A stretch of 64,000 nt of DNA from Lactifluus volemus (taxonomy: Eukaryota; Basidiomycota; Agaricomycetes; Russulales; Russulaceae). Both the position numbers and the translations under genes were made by a program. Location of the stretch: contig WTXI01000005.1 of NCBI GenBank assembly GCA_022376515.1, positions 992,001-1,056,000 of the forward strand, in the 5' to 3' direction. Position 1 is the stretch's first letter; the number at the start of each line of letters is the position of its first letter. Below are positions 47,100 through 60,300 of this stretch, in pieces. The notes under the pieces were generated by a model that was not told where the DNA came from, did not search any database, and saw nothing but the letters and a program-made list of their open reading frames with translations.

Positions 47100-48753
47100 T
47101 TAACTGTTTTGATCCTTGAGCAGAGGTTCGTCAACCGTGTCACCTACCAGCTCAAAACTCTCGGCATCCGAATTCACCCTACTCTCGTCAGACATTTCTG
47201 TGTGCTTCGCAGCGTCCTGGGCGCGTCTCACGATTTCCCACTCGACGCGGATGAACACCCAGACCCATCTTCGCACGAGCTCGGCGACTTCCAGCCAGAA
47301 GATTAACACGACCCCTCGCCCTGCGCTCGCGAATGCAGGTGGCTCGATAGCTTGACGCTCCATGTGAGACGAAGGATCAGGTTGATAAATAGAGCGAGAG
47401 GGTATACTGGGAGTGGGTATAGAAGACGCGGACGAGGCCATATGGATAAGGAGGACCGTTCGCAGAAGGTCGGTAAAACGATGTTCGAGGCAGCGAGAGG
47501 GCCGACAATGTCGTGCTGCTTCGAGGGGAAGTGTCGGGTTCCTCGGACTCGTGCATCGCAGGAAGGACTAATGGACGTGGCAGAGAGGATCGACTGGGAT
47601 ATTTTAACCTTGGCGTAAATTGCAAGAGGTCGAAGCCCCAATCATTCGTCAAGTCCCACCAAAACGAATACATAGAGTTGATGAGGGCAGCAAGCAGCCT
47701 TAAACATTTGTGGTGAATGTGAGGAATCCAAGGGTACCTATACCGGACACGTACCAAAGGCGGAAGAGGGTGTGTCCTCCATGCCAAGCCTCGTGCCTCA
47801 CAACATCGCCCCGTTCAACCACAAGGTCTAACACTACAAGCCGCTGGGCAGCAGACAGGAAAATGACAGGGAACGAACTTGCATATTTGAGTGCATTCCA
47901 AAGCGGGCGGCGACTGTCATTTGATGGGCTAGTGTACTCAAATATGCACTGCCGAAAGCGCACGAGGTATGGAACACTATGTTGTATTGAGGGATATACG
48001 TCGAATAATAGGTACGATAAGGAAAACGCACCTCATTATGGTTGGTAAGACCCATCGATACCAACCATCTTGTGTCGGAGGGGAGAGGAGACTGCCACTG
48101 GGAAGTAGCATGCAGAGCGAAAGCCAGACATCCCCGAGTACCTTGGCATACGAAGTAAAGATATCGGCAAACACAATGTCAGAGAAGTGTACCCGGTGGT
48201 TCATGGGTGAGTATATACATCTCTTGATGGTCCTGTGATATAGTTGTAACAGTACAGGTGAGACATAACACAAGGTACAAGGTCAGAAAACCGAGACTTA
48301 CAAAAGGAACGCGTCGCGTTGGCGTTTTTGAAGGATGTCGTACGGGAGGAGCATAAATATAAGAATAACAAGTGCGCATACAGCTGGTATATACTTGAAA
48401 AAGTCAACAAGGGTAGCACTTCCGTACGTGGTGGAGCGATATAGTGCCCAGATAATGGTGCACCATAGGCCATACCACAGTGCAAGGTGATAGACGGGGG
48501 AATAGAGGGCAACGGAGTCCGCCGAAACCGCCTTGCGCACTCTATGGGGTCGTTGGTCGATAGGCAAGGGGGGGATAGATTCGTATTCATGAGCACGCAA
48601 GTCGAGCGCGATGGCAGCATCTATACCGAGAAGGCGAAGGCCATGCAAGTTTGCAGCCCATCCAAGGATGCCAATGCCCGCAAGAAAAAGAACGCGAAAA
48701 GGGAGGGGAAATGCTATGACGAAAGATAAATCATCGCCCAGTTCATGATCCAT
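47100..48753 (-). CDS. ERD1: Erd1-like EXS-domain membrane protein
   Basis: In yeast Erd1 acts in the Golgi, in phosphate recycling and retention of resident proteins; the EXS domain is shared with Xpr1/Syg1 phosphate exporters. The true ATG is at 48753 (MDHELGDDLSFVIAFPLPFR); a TTG nine bases upstream is not a start. The first hydrophobic segment contains VLFLAGIGILGWAANLHGLR. Later exons give YILQKRQRDAFL-like cytosolic sequence, VHFSDIVFADIFTSYAKVLG, a CIRRYL-type region, and PLWNALKYASSFPVIFLSAA. Then FRLWYVSGIGTLGF-type sequence and YSFWWDLTNDWGFDLL, the classic EXS C-terminal motif. It ends in an acidic tail (SDAESFELVGDTVDEPLLKD). Several short introns; exon edges not all fixed. Confidence 0.82.
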
Positions 48754-49085
48754 TGTCTTCAATGTCGTTGTCGAGGAAGCATCAGAAAACGGGTCCGCGA
48801 TGAAAAATGGTGCTGACGGTAACGATGAGTTGCGGGATTGGCGCTTATATAATCAGTTACACGTTAGTTATATCACGTGATCAGACGCGTGCGCGGTTTT
48901 CAGTTTCCAGTTCCGCGATTAAGCGAGGGCAACAAAATGCAAAACTCATCATAGATAATCGCACCGACCACACGAGGAACCCAATCGTTCTATCTGATTG
49001 TGGCGGGATTCCCGGATCACCTATTTAGACCAACCGTGAGTGATTCATATCTTCAACCCTCGCCACATCCACCCCGTCTCACAAC
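48754..49085. other. Promoter region between ERD1 and the FunK1 gene
   Basis: Divergent intergenic region; nothing else recognised. Confidence 0.45.
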
Positions 49086-51636
49086 ATGCCTAATCCAAGC
49101 ACCCCACCCCGCTCTAAAGACGCTCGTAGCGGGAGCACCTTGTCTAAGACAACCCCTTTGAAACGAGATCTTTCTGGAAGTCAAGCCCATTCCTCTACCT
49201 GTACATCTCAGCAGAAGGCCTCAGCACAGTATAAAGAAATGACCGTTGATACATGCGAAAAATTTGTTGGGCCAATGCCCATGCGCGTATTCCTATCAGA
49301 TTTCGTTCCGAAAGCACCAGAAAAGCGACCCATGAATGAATTTGTTTTTTCCCACTCATCTGTTTCACAGAAGGAGGACGAATTCGTAAGTCTCCACCTC
49401 AAACATGATTCTACGCTTACGCTCATTTTAGATTCATGCTGTCGAGGCATCTGGCCTTTGTCCCAATCTCAAATTAATCAACACCACTTGTAGACAAGAC
49501 CTTCCATTCCGTTTGAAACCTGATATCTCGATTTATTCTGGGACTGACCCCGACGATCCACGAGCGCCCACCCTGAGAATGAGAAGCCGCTAAACTGGAA
49601 AGCGATCGACCTGTGGATAGAGAATAAGAATCACCGCGACGACATCTTCCGCGAGCTTGAGTTGATGAAACAAGAGGACGAAGAGGATGGAGACCTCGAA
49701 AGTCACATCGAGTGGACAAGGACAGCTTATCGAATATGTGGCCAGCTAGTTTCTTATGCTTCGGCGGTGCATCAGTCTCAATTTCGAGTCTTTTCTTTTT
49801 CTATCGTCCTCTTTGGCAACACCGGACGCCTTCTACGATGGGACCGTAGCGGCATAATCTACACCGAGTTGTTCAACTGGGCAACAGACCACGATACACT
49901 TTTCGAGTTCATATGGAGGCTCAATTTCCTCTCTGATGTAGACCGCGGCTTCGACACTACGGTGGTATCTGTAGAAGATGACGAAGCAGACGCGGCGGTC
50001 TCGACGCTCAAGACATATAAAGGTCTCGAGGACGTGGATAGGACTGACCTTCACAAGTTTCTTGTTTACGACGATCTCGCTACGGACGAGCCACCGAGGT
50101 GTTACATTACTCCGAGCGCAATATGGTCTACCGATGCACTTTTCGGTCGTTCCACTTTCGGATATATCGCATACGATGTCACAAGCACAAAACTGGTCTA
50201 TCTCAAAGACTTCTGGCGAACTGATTATCCCGGAATTCAAAAGGAAGGAGATGTGTATCGTGAGCTTCACAATGCCCATGTTCCCAATATAGCAAGGTTT
50301 GGTCGAGCAGGCGATGTGCCTCTGTCACCTCAACATGCAAATACTATGCCTTTGAATGCACAAAGGACGAAGGCACAAGATTATGCAAAGAGAGGCACAC
50401 TTGGGCACGAATGGTGTCCCGGTCAACCACGAGTTGATCGGTATGTGCACTACCGACTTGTGCTAGAGACGCTTGGGCAACCGCTAAATACATTCGAATC
50501 GACACGACAATTGTGTGAGGTCATTCGAGACGCCATTATAGGTAAGATATTATGTTGCCTTCTACTTTGGATTGAATTATCTGGACAGCTCATACTGTGG
50601 CATACGAAAAGGCCCGAATTTTACATCGGGATGTGAGTGCGGCAAATATCCTGATCAATGAGGACGGATCTGGGATGTTGATTGATTGGGATCTGTCAAA
50701 GAAGATGATAAAGGACGTTGATGAGGAGCCGAGGCAACATTCTCGCACGGTACGATTTTACTTGAACGTCTCCAGCGTGTTACTAGCTCATCAACCGATC
50801 TCAGGGGACATGGCAATTCATATCGATAGGACGCTTAAGAGAGCCTCGCTTCAGGCCTCACGAAGTATCAGATGACTTGGAATCGTTCTTTTGGGTGCTT
50901 TATATCAAATTGCCAAGTGCAGGAACGCTGGAACGCTGGACCTTTCGAAAGATATGCAAGATATTTTCGATCAGTATACCGAACATGATCGTGACGGTGT
51001 TGTCCGGGGTGGGGCAGGAAAGCTTTCCTGCTAGAAGACGTTCGTCCTGGAGACCGTCTTGATTCTACTACCGTCGAGGATCTGGTCATTACTCCCTGCA
51101 AAGACATAATCGAAGAGTTACGGGCACTTTTCCGTGACTTATACCTCCACGTGCCAACGAGGGCTGATCTGAGTTCCCGTGCCAAATCGAGACTCGAAGC
51201 ACAACGGGAGCAAGATCCACGTGTCAAGAAGGCTGGCGAGAAGCTCCACTCCTCCGAATGGGTATTGGCTATCATGAATAAGCACCTGGCCTCCAGATGG
51301 GACGTTGATGATGATGGTAGCCTGCACAAGACGGAAATTCGTCCGGATATATCGGCAAGCAGGAACCGCCGAAAGCGCAAAGCTGCGGATAGCGACGACG
51401 GGTTGACTTTCAACCAGAGGCGTAAAGGGCGACTACCCCCTAGTTCGATTGAGCCTTCGAGAAGTAGTCATGTACCGCAGGGCAATCGTACTTCCTTTAC
51501 AAGTGCAATGATGGGACAGCGACGTCGTAGCCTGAAGACGAAGGGTCCAAATGGGGCCTGCGTTCTGGTAGTAGTAATCTCCGGTATGGGAGCGGATGCT
51601 AATCTTATTCGGTCTTGGTGTCCCACTGGCATTTGA
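49086..51636 (+). pseudogene. FunK1-type fungal protein kinase, frame-broken
   Basis: FunK1 kinases are a family expanded in basidiomycetes with a long N-terminal region before an atypical kinase domain. Seen here: FRVFSFSIVLFGNTGRLLRW and DRSGIIYTELFNWATD (family hallmark), HKFLVYDD, TSTKLVYLKDFWRTDYPGIQ (with the nucleotide-binding Lys), the catalytic loop LHRDVSAANILI, the metal-binding LIDWDLSKKM in place of DFG, and GTWQFISIGRLREP. The C-terminus is basic (RRKRKAADSDD). Three single-base losses are inferred: near 49575 (before KPLNWKAIDLWIEN), near 50905 (before YQIAKCRNAGTLDLSKD) and near 51030 (before LLEDVRPGDRLDSTTVED). Splicing does not explain them. Either a recent pseudogene or residual sequence errors; the catalytic residues are still intact. 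Confidence 0.8.
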
Positions 51637-52480
51637 ACTATTAGTTGGCTTTTCTGTACTACCATGTTTCGACGTATCTTCAACATATCGATAGAGTGAA
51701 CAACATTGTCTTCTCTCATCTCGACCGAGCTTAGATTCTAGTCCCTAATGTTTGCATAGAATAACGATTTCAATTCGCAGTTCCCGTATTATTCCGTTTG
51801 TAGTTGAACTACACCCCATGGCGATACCAGTTGACATCGCAACAAAATAAGGAAGATCAAGTCGCAGTCAGGCAGGCGATCGGAGTGAGGGGAGACTCAG
51901 AACTTGCCAGTGAAAGTGAAGAAAGGAGGAAGGCGCTTCAGTATATGCAGCAAGATGAAAGTACCAATGTACCATGCCTATGGCCACAACGAAAATGAGA
52001 AAGCGTCATTGTCTTCAATGCGTCACCAATACCATGACAATCGGGTCGTGTTTCGTTTCAGATGAACCGTGGGCCATAACACAGAGCAAAGCGAAGGCGG
52101 TAAATAGGGAAACGTACGGCGACGGGATCCGCGGAAGACTGCCCCTACGCGATGGACAGAGGCATGGTACTGTAGATCTGCAGGTCGAGCACACTGGCAG
52201 TGTGCTCAGTGCTCAGCGCTCAGTAGAGAATACTATCATCTGTGACCGCAAGAAAGAGAACCGTGACCCGATTGACCAAGAACAAAATGTGGTGAAGATC
52301 TTTGTTCAAAGTCATCATCAGGCATCGCATGTATCTGGGCGGCAATCATTTCGTACACGATGCCCTGCCATGTACAGCGGACTCGGAACCCATACCCACT
52401 CATCGATCTCATCCACCGACTCTCATTCGTGCTCTCTAAACGAACAAAATTTGCTCCGCTAACATTATGCACAGACCCAA
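51637..52480. other. Accessory spacer, no gene recognised
   Basis: Overlapping short frames on both strands without a motif. It lies between the FunK1 and NLR-like pseudogenes and may include a lost 5' exon of the latter. Confidence 0.4.
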
Positions 52481-55400
52481 CCTACCGCTTCATGTTCTTC
52501 CCCAAACTTCCAATCTCTTTTCGATGCGCCTTGAAGGAGTATGAGAAGAAGACCAAAAAAGACCTTCTCGCTCATCCTCTCGCAGTCCAGTTACAAAACT
52601 GCTACTCCACCACTGCCATTCTCGCTATTCTTCAAGACCAAGTCCAGGAATTCGACCAGCATCGGCGTGACGGTCAGCGATTAACAAAGTGGTTGAATCC
52701 CACTGTAAACGTTCTTTACGCCCTTTCTGCTACCCTCAGCGAGGGCGTTGGTATAGTAATTTCTAGTGACTATTCCTCTTATGAACCACTCTCTGATGTC
52801 CATCGTGTAGGTATGCTCGCCAGCAAAAGTGATCTTCGCCGGTATCGGTGTGCTCCTTTTGGTACGCAACACCGTCATCCCTCTGGTGTAAGTCATAGTG
52901 ACACACAGTTCCATTAGGCGGCTAAGGCGTCGATGCAAGTCAAGATGTGCTTGTCGATCTGTTCGAACGTGTCGAACAGTTCTTCAAACGGCTAGAATGT
53001 TATACTGAAATACGACGACTGAGGAGATGACCAACATTATTGTGAAAATCATGACAGAAGTGCTCTCTATTCTTGCCATCGCGACGAAGGAGGTCAAGCA
53101 AAGTCGAGCTAGTGAGCTAGTCGGCCAGCGACATATGACCATTGATTATATTTATTTAGAAAAATATGTGAAGAAGCTAGTGGGGAGGAACGATATTGAG
53201 GACGCACTGAAGAGGCTAGACAAGCTTACTCAGGACGAGGCTCGGATGGCGATAGCGGAAACCTTGAAGATCACACACAATGTCGAAACAAAGTGATGAG
53301 GTGATTGATGGCGCGCAAAGCATGCAACAAACAGCACTCGACGTAGATGAAATAAAGCGTTTGTCATCCCTTCATCACTGTTGTCAATTCAGCTCAAATG
53401 TGCCTGTAGGGAAGCAATTGCGACAGGAGCTTTGGAAGTGGCTCTCTCCACCAGATCCCTCGACAAATCACAATATTGCCTGCAATTCTCATCATGAGGG
53501 AACAGCAGCGTGGTTTCTCCAAGGTAGTATCTTCGAAGAATGGAAGTCAACTCCTCTCTCTTATGGATACATGGAAAGCGTGCGTTTTTTTTTCCTCTTA
53601 AAGCTGCACATCTTACAGCTTCCTGTGTTAGCTGGTCAGGAAAGAGCATCATGTGGTTGGTTGTTTCTCATTCATTACACTAGACTGATAACAATCAGCT
53701 CTGCAATAATTGAAGAAATCACAGCCCTGTGTGATGCGGAATTAGCTTCCATGGGTTATTTTTATTTCGACTTCCGTGACAAGGACAAGAAGAATCACAG
53801 GAACTTACTCCTTTCCCTTCTCCTTCAGCTCTCTGCCAATCCAATATTTATTGTGACATATTGTCCCGCCTCCACTCTGCTTGCCGCGATGGCACAGCAA
53901 CTGCCAGTGATGGTGCTTTGACAAAATGTTTGAAAGAGATGCTCTCATTCACATTTCAACGCCCCATCTACCTTCTCATGGACGCACTCGATGAGTGTCC
54001 AAATAACTCTGGTCTTCCATCTCCACGGAGCAAGTCCTCGAGCTCGTAAAGGACTTGTTGACCTACGTCTCCAAATCTCCACATTGTGTCACAAGTCGAC
54101 CCGAGGCCGACATACGAGTGGCTCTCGAACCACTCACATGCCTGTGCGTCTCCCTTCATGAGCAAAGTGGCCAAAAGGAAGATATTGTCAACTATGTCAA
54201 CAATGTCGTTTATTCGGATGCAAATATGCAGAGGTGGCGAGAGGAAGATAAGAAGCTAGTTGTCGAGACACTCTCTGAAAAGGCTGATGGGATGTAAGTT
54301 CATCGGTTCCCATATCTGTGATATATGCTTATCCAATTCATTGGCAGGTTTAGATGGGTCTATTGTCAACTCGAAACACTACGTCACTGTCTCCCTCCAA
54401 GTGTGCGGCAGATTCTTGGAGAATTGCCTGAGACGTTGGACGAGACTTATGAACGGGTGTTGAGGGAGATCCACAAGACGAATCGAGAGCATGCTCTTCG
54501 TCTTCTTCAATGTCTGGTAGTCGCTGTTCGGCCACTCCGTGCTGAAGAGCTTGCAGAGGTACTTGCAGTTGACTTTGACGCAGCACGGCAGAATGGGATC
54601 CCAAAGTTGAACCCGGATTGGCGATGGGAGGATCAACACAAAGCAGTACTCTCCACATGTTCAAGCTTGGTCGTCATTGTTGAGGAAGATGGATTTGAAG
54701 TCGTTCAATTCTCGCATTTTTCCGTAAAGGAGTTCCTGACCTCGGAACGGCTGGCAATCTCCGGTGGAGATATTTCCCGGTATCATATTGCTTTCGAGCC
54801 TGCGCACATGATCCTTGCGCAGGCTTGCCTGGGCGTTCTGCTTCGATTGGACAATCACGTCGATGAGACGGACGCCAGCAATACCCCTCTTATTGGATAT
54901 GCGGCGCGACACTGGGTTGACCACGCTCGATTTGAGAATGTGTCGTCAAGGATACGGGACGCAATGGAACTCCTCTTTGATCCCGACAAGCCACATTGGG
55001 CAGCATGGCTCCATGTCCACGACATGGACGGATCCTGGTCATTCTTCGAATACTCACATACAGCTCGCGGAAGTCCTCTATACTATGCATCTCTGTGTGG
55101 ACTTTTCGACCTGGTAGAGCAACTTGTTGTAAAGCATCCTCAGCATGTAAATGCCGAGGGTGGTCAGATGAAGACCGCGCTTGTGGCGACATTGTCTAGG
55201 AACACTTCCGGGTCGCGGAGTTATTGCATCAGCATGGTGCGGACGTCGAAGTTCGGGACGACAACACACGGACACCACTGTATTCTGCATCTATTGATGG
55301 ACTTGTGGATATTGCGCAATGGCTAATCAATCATGGCGCAGATTTAATGCTCAGCGAGAAGACACCCTCGGCGCTCCAGTACAGCTAGCAAGCATTTGGG

Positions 55401-55758
55401 GCCACTCCAAGGTCGTTCGGATCCTGCTCGAACACCAAGCCAATATCAACACGCGGGATCAGGACGGAGAAACTGCTTTGCACTTTGCGTCATATGCTAC
55501 AAGCCATCGCGACGACATCATACGGTTGTTGCTGGAGTACGGCGTAGAGGTGAATGCGCGGAATAATAGAGGATCGACCGCGTTGCACATTTTGTTTTCC
55601 AAGGGCTTGGAGCCTTCAGTAGAAGCTGTACGACTGCTGCTCAATATGGAGCGAATATGGATGCGGAAAACAATGAGGGTCAGACCGCGATCCAATTAGC
55701 GTCTACGGATATGAGACACAAGATTATGGAATTATTGACAGAGCTTGAAGCGAAGTGA
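52481..55758 (+). pseudogene. NLR-like protein (goodbye - NACHT - ankyrin), multiply frame-broken
   Basis: Fungal NLR-like signal-transducing NTPases are thought to act in non-self recognition and incompatibility. The N-terminal goodbye domain reads KEYEKKTKKDLLAHPLAVQL, LAILQDQVQEFD, LNPTVNVLYALSATLSEGV, VIFAGIGVLLL, then IIVKIMTEVLSILAIATKEV and ALKRLDKLTQDEARMA. Linker: LSPPDPSTNHNIACNSHHEG and TAAWFLQGSIFEEWKST. NACHT: Walker A only as SWSGKSIM across an intron; GYFYFDFRDKDKKNHR; Walker B YLLMDALDECPNN; CVTSRPEADIR; then RWVYCQLETLRHCLPPSVR and VVQFSHFSVKEFLTSERL. Ankyrin repeats: GADVEVRDDNTRTPLY, ANINTRDQDGETALHFASY, VNARNNRGSTALHIL, ending LLTELEAK-stop. Frame breaks are inferred near 52527, 53024, 55193, 55375 and 55655. 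The start is unresolved. Confidence 0.83.
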
Positions 55759-56325
55759 ACGTCGCACACAACTCCCTTTTACTAGTATTCTATTGATACT
55801 GCACTGGATAACACGCGGATAGCGGACACTTTTTTACGATGCAATACAGTAGTACTAGCTAGCGCTAGCTATAGCTAGTATAACTCACAGCTGATAGTAT
55901 AGCCCCTTGAAAACAATGAGCAGTTGTCACAAGCCAGACACAACACTGTACGTTTGCTGCTGTGACAGCGTCCGGCAACTTTGGTGACCAGACTAATTGA
56001 ACGAAGGCAAAACTGGTGCCCCTTTCTGCTTCTGATTGTCGTATCTCCGAGTCATGCGTTTCGAATACAAACTATGTTATGATGAAGCCCTGCGACGGCA
56101 AAACACATCAGTGACAGTTTCCTACGTTCTTTATCCAGCGACGGGATCACATGCAGATTGATACAACCGGCTATGATGATGATCGACGATCACCAGTTTG
56201 GTCGGCGGTCGTGCTTATGCATGAAAACGTAACTAGTACTTAGTAGCAGCGTGCACACCTGCCCTGCAAACTGGAACGCGCTGGGTGCCGGACCTGCGGC
56301 TTACCTCACCTCGCTAATCACGTTC
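55759..56325. other. Intergenic region between the NLR-like pseudogene and SNU23
   Basis: No gene. It contains a 16-bp perfect palindrome and is otherwise unremarkable. Confidence 0.5.
55856..55871. repeat. 16-bp perfect palindrome (TAGCTAGCGCTAGCTA)
   Basis: Self-complementary 16-mer, embedded in a longer stretch of overlapping CTAGCT units (55854-55881). It sits about 100 bp downstream of the NLR-like pseudogene. It could be a terminator-like hairpin or a degraded simple repeat. Confidence 0.7.
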
Positions 56326-57177
56326 ATGGCTGACAGCAAGCAAGGCGCGTATAGCAACAAAGCTGCTGATACCGACTTTCGACGCAAATGGGACAAGGAA
56401 GAGTATGCAGAAAAGGCGCGGAAAAAGGATGACGAGGAGAGGTTACGGATGCAGGAGAACGAGGAGCGCATGAAGCAAGGTGTGACTGTCCCCAGCACCA
56501 ACCACTTCTTTCTCTGCTTTTTTTTTTGCCCGCGACTCCCCCAAAATCTAAACTTTCAGATTCTAATGCCTAGGCAAAAAGCCTCTGAAGGGGAAGAAGA
56601 AGGATCTTCCACGACCGACAGAGCTCATGAAACGTCGAGAATATGACCTCGAGCTCGACAAGAACCTAGGCAAGACGATGGTCGTCCAAAATCCGGGAGG
56701 GAGGGGAGCCGGCCAACCCGGTTTTTATTGCGAAACTTGCAACAGGACTTACAAGGACAGTGTCGGTTACTTGGACCACATCAACGGTCGAGCACGTCAG
56801 TGGATCCCTACTCTTCCGCTTCCCCACCCTCTCGCTCACTCTTTATTATTATGATTACTATTATAGATTTACGTGCGATCGGACAGACCACGCGTGTGGA
56901 GCGGTCAACGGTCGAGCAGGTCCGTGCCAAAATCGCCTCTCTACGCGCGCAGACCAAAGAGGCGTCCCAAGCGAAAGCGTACGACTTTGACAAGCGGCTC
57001 GCAGAGATACGTGACAATGAGCTGGCCGCGCGTGCAGAGAAGAAGGCCGCGAAGAAGGCAGAGCGAGAAAAGGCGCGTCTTGAGCTCGCGCAGGACGCCG
57101 CGGCGATGCAAGTTGATGGCGACGACGACATGATGAACATGATGGGTTTCAGCGGGTTCGGGACTACCAAAAAGTGA
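56326..57177 (+). CDS. SNU23: U4/U6.U5 tri-snRNP zinc-finger protein Snu23 (ZMAT2)
   Basis: Spliceosomal B-complex protein. It starts MADSKQGAYSNKAADTDFRR and runs through KWDKEEYAEKARKKDDEERL; splicing (intron about 56481-56572) gives GKKPLKGKKKDLPRPTELMK. The matrin-type zinc finger is FYCETCNRTYKDSVGYLDHI followed by NGRAH, whose last His is completed across a second intron (about 56797-56867). A coiled-coil, Lys/Glu-rich C-terminal part (EVRAKI-type, AARAEKKAAKKAEREKARLE) ends MMGFSGFGTTKK-stop. The length of about 225 residues is normal for the family. It converges with the IleRS gene, with 131 bp between stops. Confidence 0.93.
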
Positions 57178-57308
57178 CGACGTTACATGTATCTGTCTTT
57201 TCCCCCAACTGGCAGGTGCCGTACATTTTTGATATCTGTACTTCAGTTACACAGTGTAATTACAGCCATTCTTCGATTTATCCTGCATCTAGAAGTACGT
57301 CTTACAAG

Positions 57309-60300
57309 TCAAGGCCGCACGAGAGACAACAAGAACTTGGTTTCCGCGATCTCCTGCTCCTCCTCGATGATGATGTTCGAACCTTCTCTACGCCTGCTTA
57401 CGTCGGCGGGCACGCTCCGAACTGTCCGCTCAATGACCTCTGCGTGCTCGTGCACCGCGTCGGGAAGGTCTGTCCCATTAGCTTCCTCGAACTGGTAATA
57501 CACCTCGACGTCGTCCGTCGCCTGAAGACCAGCCTTCTTGCGAAGTTTTTGTACGCGGCTGATGAACTCCCGCGCCAGCCACTCACGCGCGAGGTCCGGA
57601 TGAACCTGGATGTCGAGACGCACGACGACATCATTGTCCGTCTGAGTTGCGTATGCGCCTGCGCCCTCGGGTAGATCGATGTATCGCTGCACGATAAGAT
57701 CGCCCTCCACGAGCTCGATACCCGCAACTGTCACGCGACCCGTCTGCATGTATGATCTGACGTCATCGCTTGACAAGCCGGGAAGCGCGCTTTTGACTTT
57801 GCTCAGATTGTTGCGCAGTTTCCGCCCTAGGACGGCCCAATCGGCGACCGCGCGGTATCGCACTCCGGCAGTTGTTTCCTCAGAAGTGACCATGACGTCA
57901 CGGACATTGAGTTCGGACTGTACGTATCTCAATAGAGATCGAACGTCTTCTAAGTACTCCCTATCGGGGTGGAACACCAACAACTCTTTCAGAGGGGTCT
58001 GTAGGTGGACAGTCAGCAGATCTCTTCTGCTTTGCGAACCTAAACTGCAAACCTTGAGACTTAGATTGTTTCGCTCGCGGATATTCCGAGTTAGTTCGAT
58101 GACGGTCTGCATACGCTTCACTTGACGTTCAATGGTAGGATCAAAGTATTCTTCCTTGACATCAGGGAATAGTAAGAAATGGACTGATCGTGTGTCGCCT
58201 GCGCTGGGGTCCTCGGGGATGAACGCCCGCAACGATTGGTAGATGTTTTCTGTGAGGAACGGGGTGTAGGATGACTTGACAAGAATCAGAAGACGGAAAT
58301 AGGAACCGATGGTTTCAACTCACCATCGTTCGGCAGAGCGTGAACAGGGTCTCAAACAAAGTATTCAGCGCCACAACGGTGTCTTCTAGACCATCTTCTC
58401 CTTTGAGTCGTCGGCGGTTGAAACGAATGTACCAGTTTGTAAGCTCGTCAATCAGGTCAAGCAATCGTGGTATAATGGTGTATAGGCGGTATGCTGCCAT
58501 CTCCTCCTTGACAAGTTTGATGAGCGACTGGCATCGAGCCAAGATCCAGCGGTCCATGACATTGTTTGATACAGGTGCATGGGCGTCATACCGGAACTCA
58601 TGCCCGGCTGCCTTCTTGAGCAGTGCGACCTGGCCGAGGAAGAAACGGAACGAATTGACCCAGGGAAGAAGAACACGTGATATAACCTCCCGCACTCCCT
58701 CTTCTCTAAAGCGCAGGTTGTCACCACGAACTATAGGTGAGTTGACGAGGAACATCCTGGGAAAAAAAGTATCAGCCACATAAACGAAAACAACGGAGAA
58801 AAGAGACAAACCTCGTGGCATCAGCTCCGTACCGGTCCAGGATCAAATTGGGATCGGGGTAGTTCTTCAAGCTCTTGCTCATCTTCTTCCCATCTCTGTA
58901 CACGATAAGTAGAGAGAACAGGGAAAGTCACAAATGGACTTACGCGGCAAGGACCAGACCAGTAACAATGAGATTCTGCCACGGCGCTGTGCCGAACAAA
59001 TGCGTAGAGAGGACCAGCAACGTGTAAAACCACCCCCGGGTCTGATCGATACCCTCAGAGATGAAATTGGCGGGAATGTACCCTCGAACAGTTCCTTGTT
59101 CTCGAACGGATAATGAAGTTGAGCGTAGGGCATACTAAGCATGCAAACGCTTAGATGCTAACATGACAAATGACTTGGAGAATATGACATACCTTCCCGA
59201 CTCAAACCAACAGTCAAAGACCTCTGGTATCCTCTTTAGATCCCCATTACCTTGTTGTGATGGGATAGTGATGTGGTCGATCTTGTCTGAGTGTAAGTCT
59301 GTGATGCCCGTCACTCCCGACAACTGTTCGAGTTCTTCGACAGAGCCGATTGCGATGACCTAATGTAGTACATCGATACTCGGTCCCGACCTTCGATGTG
59401 GATATAAATGATACCTCTTTAAAGTCATCAGAGACCCACAGTGGGATCGGGGTACCCCAGTAGCGATTTCGAGATATAGACCAATCACGTGCATTCGCGA
59501 GCCAGTTTCCGAAACGATTCTCACCAACATTCTGTGGTACCCTGCGAAAAGGAGATATCTAAGGCTTGTGGACGCGTTCGTGAGCTGAATGATCACGAAC
59601 CACAGAGTCTCGCTGTTGTTCTTTACGAGATGATCTACGATATGCGATACCTTCACGTTCCATACCGGGAAGGCGCGGTATATGATGGGAGTATTTGACC
59701 TTTCGAGAATAGCAGTCAGAAAGCGAGCTCGCTACCAGACAGGTCTTCATTCCGAACCTCCAGCAGAATGGATACTGATGCTTTTCCTGGTCCTGCCTCA
59801 CCAGCCGGCCCTTTGCTTTGAGCACCTTCACAATCTCCTTGTCCGCGTCCTAGTGAGAAGAGGTCCGCTGTATAAGCCAGCGTATATCGTAGAGTATCGC
59901 GTGACGTTCTGACCTTCACATACTGCCCAACGAAATCTGACACTTCGTTTGTGAATCTCCCAGCATCGTCAATCGGACACGGTGGCATCTCGTCTATATC
60001 GATCACCTCGTACGCAAGTGCGATACGGTGATCGTCCTCGCCAAAACCAGGTGCTTGATGGACAATTCCAGTGCCGTCCTTGTCTGTCACATAAGTATCC
60101 ACGAGTACGCGGAAAGCCCTATCCTCGTACTGGGAAAGGACCAAGTCAGCAAGAAATATGGCACACGGAAAAGGCGGATCACACCTTCTCAGTGAAATAC
60201 TCAAACATTGGGGTATACCTCCAACCTCTCATGTCCTCACCGCTAAACTCGCCGACCTTCTTGAATTTGGCCTTCTTTGGATCTTTGTATACAGCCTGCA

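Noticed and set aside
50868..51413. 181-codon minus-strand frame
   Set aside because: Overlaps the FunK1 C-terminal region, whose plus-strand reading is supported by family motifs; no motif in the antisense product.
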